Of a stretch of DNA of 57,646 bases, positions 50,180 through 57,646 are shown piece by piece. Position numbers and translations under genes: made by a program. Every line of letters starts with the position of its first letter. Positions within the stretch are counted from its first letter, which is position 1. The notes beneath the pieces were generated by a model. It did not search any database. It saw only the letters and a program-made list of their open reading frames with translations, and had not been told where the DNA came from. This DNA comes from DASZYT01 sp035545275 (GTDB lineage Bacteria; Patescibacteriota; Saccharimonadia; Saccharimonadales; UBA4665), in the NCBI GenBank assembly GCA_035545275.1, contig DASZYT010000006.1, positions 1 through 57,646 on the forward strand, read 5' to 3'.

Positions 50180-50701
50180 TTAGACGTGGTAACTTATTCC
50201 CATCTTGGCGAGGATGCGCTGGATGGTCAGCCAGGTGCGCGAGGTGATGTCTTTGCTGAATTGCCGCTCCAGCTTGCCCATGAAGTCCGGCGTTTTGGAC
50301 GTAGTGGTGTCGATGACGCTGCAGAGCGCGTTGACGCCCAGGTCGGAATAATAATTGTCCGTCAGCCCTTCCGGCGCGGTCTTGAAGAACGTGACGAGCA
50401 GGTACGATTCGCGACTGTGCGCGAGCCCTTTGTATGGATCCTGAGCCGCCAATGCTTCTAGTTGCGCTTGGCTTCGCACAATGGTCATGCTGGTAAAGCC
50501 TAAGCGCTCCGGCCAAGCCGCCTGGATGGTCGCCTCGAGCTGGGTGATATCGCCAGAGTCCGACTCAAACACCACATTACCGCTGGATATAACGCTCTGC
50601 ACATTACTAAAGCCCAAATCTTGCATTACACCGGCCAGCTTGCCGCCGTGCATGTTGGGGTTCGCCGGCCCGATACCACGCAAAAGTGCTGCGTATTTCA
50701 T
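50180..50701 (-). CDS. DUF1697 family protein
   Basis: 173 residues. KYAALLRGIGPANPNMHGGKLAGVMQDLGFSNVQSVISSGNVVFES is the diagnostic N-terminus of DUF1697, and later parts (DPYKGLAHSRESYLLVTF, GVNALCSVIDTTTSKTPDFM) also fit. Function unknown; the family is common in free-living bacteria. A TATAAT box (50713 to 50708, minus strand) is exactly 6 nt before ATG 50701, implying a leaderless mRNA. The longer frame to 50755 crosses that promoter. Confidence 0.9.
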   Translation of the reverse strand: MKYAALLRGIGPANPNMHGGKLAGVMQDLGFSNVQSVISSGNVVFESDSGDITQLEATIQAAWPERLGFTSMTIVRSQAQLEALAAQDPYKGLAHSRESYLLVTFFKTAPEGLTDNYYSDLGVNALCSVIDTTTSKTPDFMGKLERQFSKDITSRTWLTIQRILAKMGISYHV

Positions 50702-50805
50702 GACTATATTATATATGCCAATAAACATAAGCATAATAGTTGACGTAGCCCGCACGAAGCGGTAGCCTTGATGTATATAAATCTACAATAAACAAAGGTA
50801 ACAAA

Positions 50806-51645
50806 ATGACACTATCCAAATCATCGCCTTTCGCCCGCATAGCGGTAGTGGTGGCGGCGTGTGCACTTCTGTTTGGTCTTACGGCAACGCGGTCAGCCTC
50901 CGCTGAATCGGCCCAGCAATTCTTTGGCTACAGCGGTGGTGGCACCAGTTTGCCAGCCAGCTGTGACATCTCCCACCTGCTGGCCAAAAACCAAACTCTG
51001 GAAAAGCAACTATCCCAAGTGAATGACACCGAGCAGGCGCAACTGAAGGAAATCCAGACCGAGCAAAGCAACCTGAAGCCAGGCGACACTGCTAGTGGTG
51101 ATGCGCTGAACGCCGAGCAACAGCAAATACTCGACAAAGCGGCCAGTGACCGTGCTGCTATCAAGGCGCAACAGGACGCCATCCACGCGGCTACCCAAGG
51201 TCCATCGGAACAGTGCAAGCGCGACACCATTGCCCAAGCCATCGCCGAAATGCAGGGAACCGAATCATTCATCAATTCTTCAGCTGCAGCCACCCTGGCG
51301 AAGGTAGACGCGGAAGTTGCCAAGATAGAAAAGCTCGAGTCCAAGCTGCAGTCATCAGGCGTGAACAGCAAAGATATGGCCACCATCAAAAAAGATGTGG
51401 CGGCTGTGAAGGCAGCCAGCGGCACCCTGCACGGCTTCTTTACGGCCATGTCGTCAAAGGCGGCAGCGTTTGTCAGCCAAGCCAGTGCGGACCCCATCGG
51501 CACCTACAACGCCATGCAAGGTGGCGGCGGCCCGCTGGGTGGCGTATCGGGCGGCACTGAAGGTGCGGCGCAAAGCCTGGTTGACTCATTTACCAGCCTC
51601 ATAAACCTATTTGACACGCTTAGCGGCTCGACGGGAGGAAAATAA
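50806..51645 (+). CDS. Secreted coiled-coil protein
   Basis: 279 residues. Signal peptide IAVVVAACALLFGLTATRSASA with cleavage after ASA. The mature part has a helical coiled-coil-like region (LLAKNQTLEKQLSQVNDTEQAQLKEIQ, then IEKLESKLQSSGVNSKDMATIKKDVAAVKAA) and a Gly-rich end. Two cysteines could form a disulfide. Not a recognised family. It forms an operon with the small membrane protein that starts 1 nt after its stop. Confidence 0.7.
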   Translation: MTLSKSSPFARIAVVVAACALLFGLTATRSASAESAQQFFGYSGGGTSLPASCDISHLLAKNQTLEKQLSQVNDTEQAQLKEIQTEQSNLKPGDTASGDALNAEQQQILDKAASDRAAIKAQQDAIHAATQGPSEQCKRDTIAQAIAEMQGTESFINSSAAATLAKVDAEVAKIEKLESKLQSSGVNSKDMATIKKDVAAVKAASGTLHGFFTAMSSKAAAFVSQASADPIGTYNAMQGGGGPLGGVSGGTEGAAQSLVDSFTSLINLFDTLSGSTGGK

Positions 51646-51646
51646 G

Positions 51647-51910
51647 ATGACGACGAACACGAAACAATCCGGGCATGTCCATCTGATAGTGCTTGTTGTA
51701 CTGGTAATCGCTGCCATAGGCGGCGTGGGTTACTACGTGTACCACCGGACGCACCAGACCTCAAAAATAACCGATGCCGCCACGCGCGCAGAGCTCAAGC
51801 AGACCGCTGATGAGATAAAGAAACTCGATCTGGGTAGCTTGGCGAAGTCGGTCAATACGATTACAAATGTCAAAGGCAGTTTTGATTACAAAGCCGCCAA
51901 CGGCAAGTAG
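51647..51910 (+). CDS. Small single-pass membrane protein
   Basis: 87 residues: short start, one helix (VHLIVLVVLVIAAIGGVGYYVY) and a charged exterior tail. ATG 51647 follows GGGAGGA by 8 nt, inside the end of the upstream gene, so it is translationally coupled to the secreted coiled-coil protein and probably works with it. Function unknown. Confidence 0.7.
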   Translation: MTTNTKQSGHVHLIVLVVLVIAAIGGVGYYVYHRTHQTSKITDAATRAELKQTADEIKKLDLGSLAKSVNTITNVKGSFDYKAANGK

Positions 51911-51919
51911 CCTATAGCT

Positions 51920-52252
51920 TCACGATAGGTTGTGGCGGAAAAGCAGCGCTTCGTCTAAGAGGGCGAGGAGCATGAATGTGCTGCAGGGCGCGGCGCCCCT
52001 GGTGAAAAATATCGTCACGGCAGAGACTGTATAAATGATGGCTTTGGCAATATAGTACGGGATCAGGTCGAGCTTTTTTGGTGCTTTGGGTGCCATGTAC
52101 ACGCCCCAGAATGATACGAGTGCCACGAACAGTACAGCAAATAATGCCAGGTGTGCCCACTCCGGGAGAGGAAAGACGTAGCCAAACGCCGAAAAGGCAA
52201 TGAACGCCACAATCTCGAGCACGAACGCCAGGGCTAGAAGCAATGCTTGCAT
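51920..52252 (-). CDS. DUF2568 (YrdB-like) membrane protein
   Basis: 110 residues with four helices. LEIVAFIAFSAFGYVFP and FAVLFVALVSFWGVYMAPKAPKKL are typical of DUF2568 proteins, which are found mostly in Actinobacteria and Firmicutes. Function unknown. It is the last gene of a minus-strand run of membrane proteins. Confidence 0.75.
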   Translation of the reverse strand: MQALLLALAFVLEIVAFIAFSAFGYVFPLPEWAHLALFAVLFVALVSFWGVYMAPKAPKKLDLIPYYIAKAIIYTVSAVTIFFTRGAAPCSTFMLLALLDEALLFRHNLS

Positions 52253-52282
52253 ATCTTCAGTGTAACAGAACCGCTCACGGCG

Positions 52283-52663
52283 TTATTTTGAGTCTGAGTC
52301 CGCGAACACCAGCTTGGCGTAGATAACCAAGGCGCCCACGAAGGCGAGCGCCATGAGTAGCGAAAAAATATCCTGCTGGGTAAATACAAACAGCTCCCCG
52401 AATGTGAATGCCAGCGCCACATGGAATACACCCGCTGCTGCGGGCCGAAAGGCGTCCGTATGGCGCGACTTGACGGCCAGCACGATGCCGAGGATAAGCA
52501 GCAGACTGCCGTTGAGGGCGTGGGCGCTTATAAAGCCGACCTGGCGGAAGACATCATACGGTTTGTCGTGGGGAATGGTGCCGTACAGATTGGCCAACAT
52601 TCCCAACACGAACTGCAACATCAGCAGCCAAAATACTGTTTTGGTGAGTTTAGCATGCTTCAT
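52283..52663 (-). CDS. Four-helix membrane protein
   Basis: 126 residues with four predicted helices. HALNGSLLLILGIVLAV in the second helix and HVALAFTFGELFVFTQQ in the third contain conserved-looking polar residues. No family is assigned with confidence. It overlaps the preceding small gene by ATGA, so it is translated together with it. Confidence 0.65.
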   Translation of the reverse strand: MKHAKLTKTVFWLLMLQFVLGMLANLYGTIPHDKPYDVFRQVGFISAHALNGSLLLILGIVLAVKSRHTDAFRPAAAGVFHVALAFTFGELFVFTQQDIFSLLMALAFVGALVIYAKLVFADSDSK

Positions 52664-52845
52664 TTGTCGTATATCCTACGCGCGATAGTGGCGCCCAGCC
52701 AGCCCAGGACCCAGCCAAAGAACACATAAAGTACCGGGTGCCCGTCGCGATGTAGGTTAAAGACAAAACCGACTACGAAAATAATTGCCCACACCGCAAA
52801 GCAAGCGATGCTCCAGGTGGCGTACGAACGGCGTTTAAATGTCAT
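52660..52845 (-). CDS. Small two-helix membrane protein
   Basis: 61 residues with two helices (WSIACFAVWAIIFVVGFVFNL and YVFFGWVLGWLGATIARRIY). GAGGAG at the end of the upstream gene serves as ribosome binding site. It overlaps the next gene by 4 nt. Function unknown. Confidence 0.6.
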   Translation of the reverse strand: MTFKRRSYATWSIACFAVWAIIFVVGFVFNLHRDGHPVLYVFFGWVLGWLGATIARRIYDK

Positions 52846-52849
52846 GCTG

Positions 52850-53749
52850 CTATATCTCCTCGATGCGTTTTAGTTTTTTGGTAGCCAGGGCCATCAAAAC
52901 CAGCCCCAGAGCAATAATGATGAGCAGTCCATAATCTATGAGCAATATGCCGCCAAGCGAGTGGCGCAAACGATGTGCAATGGTGATGTTGGCGAATTGG
53001 ATAGCTATGGAGCCTATGATGGTAACGGTGATGCCGTGGGCGAGCCGTTTGACTGCCCGCTGATACAGCACGCCCTTGGTGCCCCGGGCATACACGTGCA
53101 AATTGTACGCACAAAGTAAGCCAAGCATCCAGCCATACAAGTAAGGTACAATAAAGGTTATTACCAGCAGCCACACCCGCAGGTGGTAGGGGTTGTGATG
53201 ATAGCTGTTTTCGATAACGAGGTGCGAAAACACGATACAAAGCAGGAAAAACCACGGTGCGTGCCACCTGAGGTCGAGCCGGCGGGTCTTGCCGCGCACC
53301 ATATCTGCCAGGGCACGCGTGCCGTTGTAAAGTAACAAAAATGCCAACAGTCCGGGGAATAGGCCGACGTAATTTCGGATGATGACAGCCGTTGCCCCGA
53401 AAGCGTGGTCGTGCATGGCAATGTTGCCCACAATGAGCGAAATAATGGTGGGCACCACAAGGCTAAATGCCAGTACGCCCATACCCCAGGTGACTTTCTG
53501 AAAGGCGGCACCGTCTTTGGTGTCTTTGAGGGGACGGGAATATTCCTGAAGCTTAGCAAAAGCGTAAAAACTGGCATACCAGATGAGTACGTAGGGAATG
53601 AGCAGCGTGGCGATCGCTATACGGTAGGCCGCCGCCGTTGTGTGTAACTGGGAAACCGTATGAGGGTCGGGCGGTAAACCCAAGGCGAGCCCAATACCAA
53701 TCAAGGCAAGAAGTACGAACCAGGTGATAGGTGTGAGGCGTATGCGCAT
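52850..53749 (-). CDS. Seven- to eight-helix membrane protein
   Basis: 299 residues, with about eight helices. Landmarks are a PPDPHTVSQLHTT segment after helix 1, an HPWFF-like HAPWFFLLCIVFSHLVIENSY region in helix 5 and IVPYLYGWMLGLLCAYNLHVY in helix 6. Scattered His residues within helices could suggest metal or heme contact, which is speculation. No family recognised. It is the first gene of the minus-strand membrane-protein operon. Confidence 0.65.
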   Translation of the reverse strand: MRIRLTPITWFVLLALIGIGLALGLPPDPHTVSQLHTTAAAYRIAIATLLIPYVLIWYASFYAFAKLQEYSRPLKDTKDGAAFQKVTWGMGVLAFSLVVPTIISLIVGNIAMHDHAFGATAVIIRNYVGLFPGLLAFLLLYNGTRALADMVRGKTRRLDLRWHAPWFFLLCIVFSHLVIENSYHHNPYHLRVWLLVITFIVPYLYGWMLGLLCAYNLHVYARGTKGVLYQRAVKRLAHGITVTIIGSIAIQFANITIAHRLRHSLGGILLIDYGLLIIIALGLVLMALATKKLKRIEEI

Positions 53750-53844
53750 AACTGGCCTTTATTACCCTAAGCATAAGTATACTTGGTTTGTGGCTTATCG
53801 TCATGTCATATCTGTACGGCGACCGAGAATGCTTAAAAATATGG

Positions 53845-53850
53845 TAGAAT
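53845..53850 (+). promoter_or_regulatory. -10 element of the GH63-like gene
   Basis: TAGAAT ends 11 nt before ATG 53862. It rules out the longer frame from 53724 as the translated form. Confidence 0.45.
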
Positions 53851-53861
53851 CGAGCACAGCT

Positions 53862-55409
53862 ATGCCTGAAAGATTTATACCAGTTGCTAACCTGCCGAAC
53901 CCCAACTTTGATGCCGACGACGTGCCGCTGACGCCCGAACAAATGCAGCAGCTGGAAGAATGGCAGATGACGGTAGGCAACTGGCGCGGGGATCACTCCG
54001 TACCATCCGTGGGAGACCACTATCGCTACATGTGGAAATGGGACTCGCTGAAGGCGGTGGTTATCAATGCCCGGCGCGGTGATCCCGACAGGGCAGCGCT
54101 CGAGTTCATAACTCTCGATAAATATCGCGAAACAAGCACCGGCTTCCTGGCTAATAAAATATTTGCCACGCAAAAACACAAAACGTGGCGTGACTATCCC
54201 GAGGCCCGGTTCTTTAATGACAACAAAAAAGGCAGTAGCTACACACAGCCACCCATTGCCGCCTGGGCGGCCCTTGAGACATATGAAAGCTACCGCACGC
54301 AAGGCCGCCAAGCCGAAGGGCTTGCTTTTCTACGCCACACATACGGCTCAGCCGAGGGCAGCAATTTTACAGGGTTGCAGGGCGAGTATGCCTACTTTAT
54401 AAGCCATCGGCAAAACAGCGCCACCGATGCGCTTATTGGCATCGTACACCCTAATGAAACAGGCCGCGACAGTGATGAAGCCAACAAGCCATGGTTGGCT
54501 AATCGCACGCACCTCATGAACCCCCAGCGCGAATGGCTGAAGATGCAGCGGCTGGGGTGGCGGCTTGGTAAGCTCGGCCGAGACCCAGAAGGCAAGCGGG
54601 TTGACTGGATACCTGAGCAGGTGCGCAAGAAGTACTGGGTCAATGACGTCATGTTTAACTCGCTGTATGTCAGTAACCTGCGTTACGTGGCAGACATAGC
54701 AAGCATTTTGGCCGACCACGCGTCGGATGTTCAACAAAAAACGCAGTACGCTCAGGATGTTGAAACATACCGCAAGCATGCCGCTGCGGTCGAGATACAG
54801 ATACTCAGCAACATGTGGGACGCCAAGCAGGGCTTCTTCTACAATCTCGACAAAAAGGGTAAGAAAATTGCCGTTGACTCTGTGACGGGTCTTTTCCCGC
54901 TTCTTCTAGAGAACATCAACGACGAGCAAGCCAAGGCGCTCCTGGATAAACTGGAAGATCCGGAGTGGTTCGATACGGCGTACCCTATCCCGTCGCATGC
55001 TGTGCGCAGTCGTTTTTACGATCCTCACCCCCTGCATCATATCCCGGGTATACGCGGACTCGTGGCTAGTGTAGTGGCACCCAAGCGCTTCAAAAAGGAA
55101 TTTACTCCACCATGGAGCGGGCCGGTTTGGATAAGCATGAACCACTTGCTCGTAGAGGAAGGGTTGGTACCGTGGGCCGAGGCGCATGCAGACACCAGCC
55201 CCGAGCTTGCCGCCAGGGCTATGAAAATTGGCCGGCACATTATGGAAAAAACAGTGGAATTGCTGGCAAAAAACCCCAAATCTATGGAATGCTACGCGCC
55301 CACCACGGGCGAAGGCATTCGGGTGGAAGACTTCATGTGGTCGCTCATTGGCAACCACTTCGAAAAGTTCTTGGCGCTCGAAAAAAGAATGCACGAGCTG
55401 GCCGCGTAA
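53862..55409 (+). CDS. GH63-type glucosidase (glucosylglycerate/mannosylglycerate hydrolase-like)
   Basis: 515 residues from ATG 53862. An alpha/alpha-six barrel of the MGH1/GH63 type: YRYMWKWDSLKAVV near the start, SSYTQPPIAAWAALETYE, and the late block PPWSGPVWISMNHLLVEEGL with CYAPTTGEGIRVEDFMWS at the end. Asp in KWDS and Glu in TGEG match the positions of the catalytic acids in this group. It lacks a signal peptide and is cytoplasmic, which fits turnover of a compatible solute such as glucosylglycerate; the substrate is inferred. Confidence 0.75.
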   Translation: MPERFIPVANLPNPNFDADDVPLTPEQMQQLEEWQMTVGNWRGDHSVPSVGDHYRYMWKWDSLKAVVINARRGDPDRAALEFITLDKYRETSTGFLANKIFATQKHKTWRDYPEARFFNDNKKGSSYTQPPIAAWAALETYESYRTQGRQAEGLAFLRHTYGSAEGSNFTGLQGEYAYFISHRQNSATDALIGIVHPNETGRDSDEANKPWLANRTHLMNPQREWLKMQRLGWRLGKLGRDPEGKRVDWIPEQVRKKYWVNDVMFNSLYVSNLRYVADIASILADHASDVQQKTQYAQDVETYRKHAAAVEIQILSNMWDAKQGFFYNLDKKGKKIAVDSVTGLFPLLLENINDEQAKALLDKLEDPEWFDTAYPIPSHAVRSRFYDPHPLHHIPGIRGLVASVVAPKRFKKEFTPPWSGPVWISMNHLLVEEGLVPWAEAHADTSPELAARAMKIGRHIMEKTVELLAKNPKSMECYAPTTGEGIRVEDFMWSLIGNHFEKFLALEKRMHELAA

Positions 55410-55430
55410 CGCCCCGCCCGGTAGCAAAGC

Positions 55431-56216
55431 TTATATGGTTTGCGAATCCGCAGCCAAGCTGCCGAGCGGAAGCGGAGCAACAGCGGCAAGCGGTTCGGGT
55501 GTGGGTATTTTTTCTGCCAGTGCCAACATGGTATCGATGCTATCGTCGTACCACTTCAATGTGGCATTATGACCTCGTCCCGGCAGCCACTTTACCTCGA
55601 TGTCAGGGTTGTCTTTCTGCCAGCGGGCTAGTGTCGGCTCTATTCGGCCAGGCCGAATAATAAGATCACGGGTACCCAGTGCGATGGCAAACGGTGTTGA
55701 CGGCGGTATCTGTATCTCCTTCCACTCGGCCCGCAGGTCTTCCAGACTGTAGTTTGCGAAGGCTTCGGACAGACTGGCGCGATGGACAATCCTGGCCATT
55801 GCCCGGAACAAATACCGGCGCTTGACCAGTTCGGCCAGGTCGATGCCGGTAGCGGCATATAACCCAGGTTTAGCCTCCGGGTCGGCTTTTTGCATGCCGC
55901 TGGCGATAGCGCCCCCCAGGCTGACACCGCCGTAACGGCGCGGCAGGTCATCCGCGGTATTTTCCATAAAATGATCGATGACGTCTGTTATTAGCCGTGG
56001 CAAAGCGCCCGGGTCGCCATCCAGAATTATGCGGGGGTTATGAGTATATACGAGTACACGATGTCCGAGAGTGGCAAGACGCGTTGCCGCTTTATGCAAG
56101 TCCTCGGGTTTGCCGGCGAATCCCTTCACAAGTGTGTCAGATTCACGGCAGTCCTGGCCTTGGGGCTCGTAGACACGAGCGCTGAACGTCTCGATCATGT
56201 GTGTCGGTTTTTGCAT
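55431..56216 (-). CDS. Alpha/beta hydrolase
   Basis: 261 residues. The nucleophile elbow is YGGVSLGGAIAS (G-x-S-x-G), the acid lies in ALGTRDLIIRPG, and the His in WLPGRGHNATLKW. The N-terminal part (YEPQGQDCRESDTLVKGFAG) has an oxyanion-type loop. A cytoplasmic hydrolase of unknown substrate. ATG 56216 was chosen since a TATACT box (56231 to 56226, minus strand) lies 9 nt before it; the longer frame to 56279 crosses that box. Confidence 0.75.
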   Translation of the reverse strand: MQKPTHMIETFSARVYEPQGQDCRESDTLVKGFAGKPEDLHKAATRLATLGHRVLVYTHNPRIILDGDPGALPRLITDVIDHFMENTADDLPRRYGGVSLGGAIASGMQKADPEAKPGLYAATGIDLAELVKRRYLFRAMARIVHRASLSEAFANYSLEDLRAEWKEIQIPPSTPFAIALGTRDLIIRPGRIEPTLARWQKDNPDIEVKWLPGRGHNATLKWYDDSIDTMLALAEKIPTPEPLAAVAPLPLGSLAADSQTI

Positions 56217-56358
56217 CTTCACAAAAGTATACGACGCACGGTCCGGCGCGACAACCGCAGCAGATGAGCAAAGCAACATAGACTGTCCGGGCTCATTCTG
56301 ATGCCGTTAGCGAGAAGTGCGCTATTATATGTTTATAAGTTAAGCGTGCTACACAGAA

Positions 56359-56817
56359 ATGAAACTTAAAAGCACCGATTTTAACGATTACTTTTTCCTA
56401 CCCAAGTCGTGTGGCTATAAGTTTGGCAACAAGCCACCTACTCTCTATGCAAAAGACCTACCAGAAGGCACGACTAACTTGGCCTTGGCTGTCTATGATA
56501 CTGAAGTCGTGTACTACGACCGCGAGTTGACCTATTGGTTGGTTTGGAATCTCCCTATTGATGTCGGAGAATTTTCTGACGATACTCTGCCCGCCGGGGC
56601 AATCCAGGGCACGAATGATATGGGCACCGTCGGCTATTACGGCCCGACGCTTGAGCGCGAAATACACCACATTCACTTCCTGCTTTTTGCCCTAAACTCC
56701 GAGCTTCTGCTCGGCCCTTCCGCTGGACGCAAGGAGTTCGACGCGGCGGTTAACGGTAGGTTCATCGACCACGCGGATATGGTCGGCATGTATCAGCCGG
56801 AAAGAGTCGAGGCATAG
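56359..56817 (+). CDS. YbhB/YbcL (PEBP) family protein
   Basis: 152 residues. The PEBP fold is recognised by LALAVYDTEVV, then YWLVWNLP (the H/Y-W-x-V-W-N-x-P strand) and GTVGYYGPTLEREIHHIHFLLFAL (G-x-x-G-Y-x-G-P...H-x-Y/F). The usual second Pro-Pro is changed to TLERE. Role of the bacterial family is unclear; anion-binding pocket. No signal peptide. Confidence 0.85.
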   Translation: MKLKSTDFNDYFFLPKSCGYKFGNKPPTLYAKDLPEGTTNLALAVYDTEVVYYDRELTYWLVWNLPIDVGEFSDDTLPAGAIQGTNDMGTVGYYGPTLEREIHHIHFLLFALNSELLLGPSAGRKEFDAAVNGRFIDHADMVGMYQPERVEA

Positions 56818-57009
56818 CTCGGTTCGAACGTACGTTTTCTGGGGCTTGAGGGATTCGACTCACCTTCGGCGAGCCCGCAACTTCGCGGCGGCGAGCATAG
56901 CTTGCCCTAAAGGTCGCCTTGCACGTGCCGCCGGTATGTCTCGCCCCGATCCTTGTGGTCGGACGTTCGAAATACTCATGGCCAAAGCAAAACCCGCGTA
57001 AGCTGATTT
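56818..57009. other. Non-coding gap with palindromes
   Basis: No gene found. The gap has AACGTACGTT (about 56827-56836), several G/C-rich inverted pieces, and TTCGAAC sequences at both ends. No full tRNA cloverleaf can be drawn. It may hold the terminators of the two converging genes. Confidence 0.4.
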
Positions 57010-57639
57010 TTAGGCACAGCGGGTCACGAGCAGCTGAATATATGGGCTCAGTGTGCCACCGGTAGTTTGCGATACGTTTATCCCAAAATTTTGTCCAGTC
57101 TGCAGGTATAAAGCGGCGGTAACGATTTGTTGAGAGCCCGTGGTGCCATCACCTATTGCCGGACGGATGTCGGCGATGTTGAATTCGCAGCTCGAAAGTA
57201 TCTGGACCGTGAGGGGGCCGGTGGCTCCCGTATCTTGCCAGTAAACACCGGCTGTAATTGAATAAACACCGGTTTGCAGTATGGTGACCTGCCCGGGCGT
57301 GCCGCTATCCCAGCTTAGGCTGTCGCTGCCAAGCTGCGCAGTAATGCCGTCAAACGTCACAGCTTGGATATTGCTGCTGCCGCTCCCGACGCTCATGCTG
57401 CCAGAGTAGAGCCCCAGGTATGCTCCCAGGCCGGGCAGCTGACTGGTTGCTATAAGCCCACTCCCATCCAGACCGGCATAGCCGTTCGCCTGGTTTTTGT
57501 TTGTTGCCATCTCGGCTCCGGCGGCGCTGACCGCCGAGGTTGCTAGGCCGCCATCACTGCCGTGGGACACACTCAAGAAATCGTTAAGTATAGTCCCCCA
57601 GTTACCATCATCACCACCTGGTGTAGGCAAACGTGTCAT
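57010..57639 (-). CDS. Tail-fibre-like surface protein with a jelly-roll domain
   Basis: 209 residues, complete. The start MTRLPTPGGDDGNWGTILND and the segment NQANGYAGLDGSGLIATSQL are of the collagen/tail-fibre stalk kind (GLDGSGxIxxSQLP). The second half looks like a C1q/TNF-like beta jelly roll (GVYSITAGVYWQDTGATGPL, then ALYLQTGQNFGINVSQTTGG). No signal peptide is present. Such proteins occur in phage tails and in the surface proteins of Saccharibacteria. ATG at 57637-57639; the promoter lies outside the window. Confidence 0.65.
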   Translation of the reverse strand: MTRLPTPGGDDGNWGTILNDFLSVSHGSDGGLATSAVSAAGAEMATNKNQANGYAGLDGSGLIATSQLPGLGAYLGLYSGSMSVGSGSSNIQAVTFDGITAQLGSDSLSWDSGTPGQVTILQTGVYSITAGVYWQDTGATGPLTVQILSSCEFNIADIRPAIGDGTTGSQQIVTAALYLQTGQNFGINVSQTTGGTLSPYIQLLVTRCA

Positions 57640-57646
57640 AAACGCC

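Noticed and set aside
56818..57009. tRNA gene suggested by GGTTCGAAC-like sequences
   Set aside because: No acceptor stem, anticodon arm or CCA end can be aligned with the T-loop-like pieces on either strand.

Overview
The window looks like a chromosomal segment of a Candidatus Saccharibacteria (TM7) / Patescibacteria-type bacterium. This is inferred from gene style, not from a marker gene. Genes are densely packed and TGA is used as a stop. Many promoters are GC-TATAnT-type -10 elements, often sitting only 6-7 nt before the start codon, which implies leaderless mRNAs. The tail-fibre-like protein at the right edge begins with a motif I associate with this group. No rRNA, tRNA, CRISPR array or insertion sequence was found.

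Layout. 1-312 is the end of a peptidase-like gene. 355-13400 is a housekeeping stretch: guaA, leuS (with a Nudix domain inserted in its editing region), a small RHH-like gene, rpmF, nusB, a Nudix hydrolase, rnc, rpsP, khpA, a candidate small RNA, a cold-shock-like protein with a structured leader, trmD, a nickel superoxide dismutase with its maturation protease, a membrane protein and a YbjQ protein. 13400-24915 holds efflux pumps (two 14-TM MFS, one MMPL), MarR/ArsR regulators, a KGG stress protein, an MTB12-like lipidless secreted protein, an extreme Asn-rich protein, an FNR-type oxidoreductase, an SRPBCC protein, an iron-permease-like protein and a PH-domain protein.

24912-38115 is a purine biosynthesis island: purB and purC on the minus strand; purK, purE, a HAD phosphatase, a P-loop kinase, purM and purL on the plus strand; purN and two archaeal-type purP genes on the minus strand. 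Together with guaA this covers most of PRPP to GMP. purF, purD, an IMP cyclohydrolase, purA and guaB are not in the window. PurP in place of PurH is the notable point.

38194-45311 carries cell-surface and envelope genes: a degenerate isochorismatase fold protein, a GH3 glycosidase, an antigen-85-like esterase, a lone receiver domain, a Ser/Thr/Pro-rich membrane protein and an ABC-2 exporter under a YtrA-type GntR repressor. 45405-46855 is a probable retron: a promoter, about 300 nt of hairpin-rich non-coding DNA, a 78-residue basic/single-TM protein, and a reverse transcriptase coupled to it by a TAGTG overlap. 47031-57639 holds a large secreted beta-propeller protein, DUF1697, secreted coiled-coil proteins, a run of small membrane proteins, a GH63-like glucosidase, an alpha/beta hydrolase, a PEBP protein and the tail-fibre-like protein.

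Several products (MMPL pump, MTB12-like protein, antigen-85-like esterase, Ni-SOD with SodX, DUF2568) are families best known from Actinobacteria, which fits gene exchange with actinobacterial hosts. All functional statements are from sequence reading alone.
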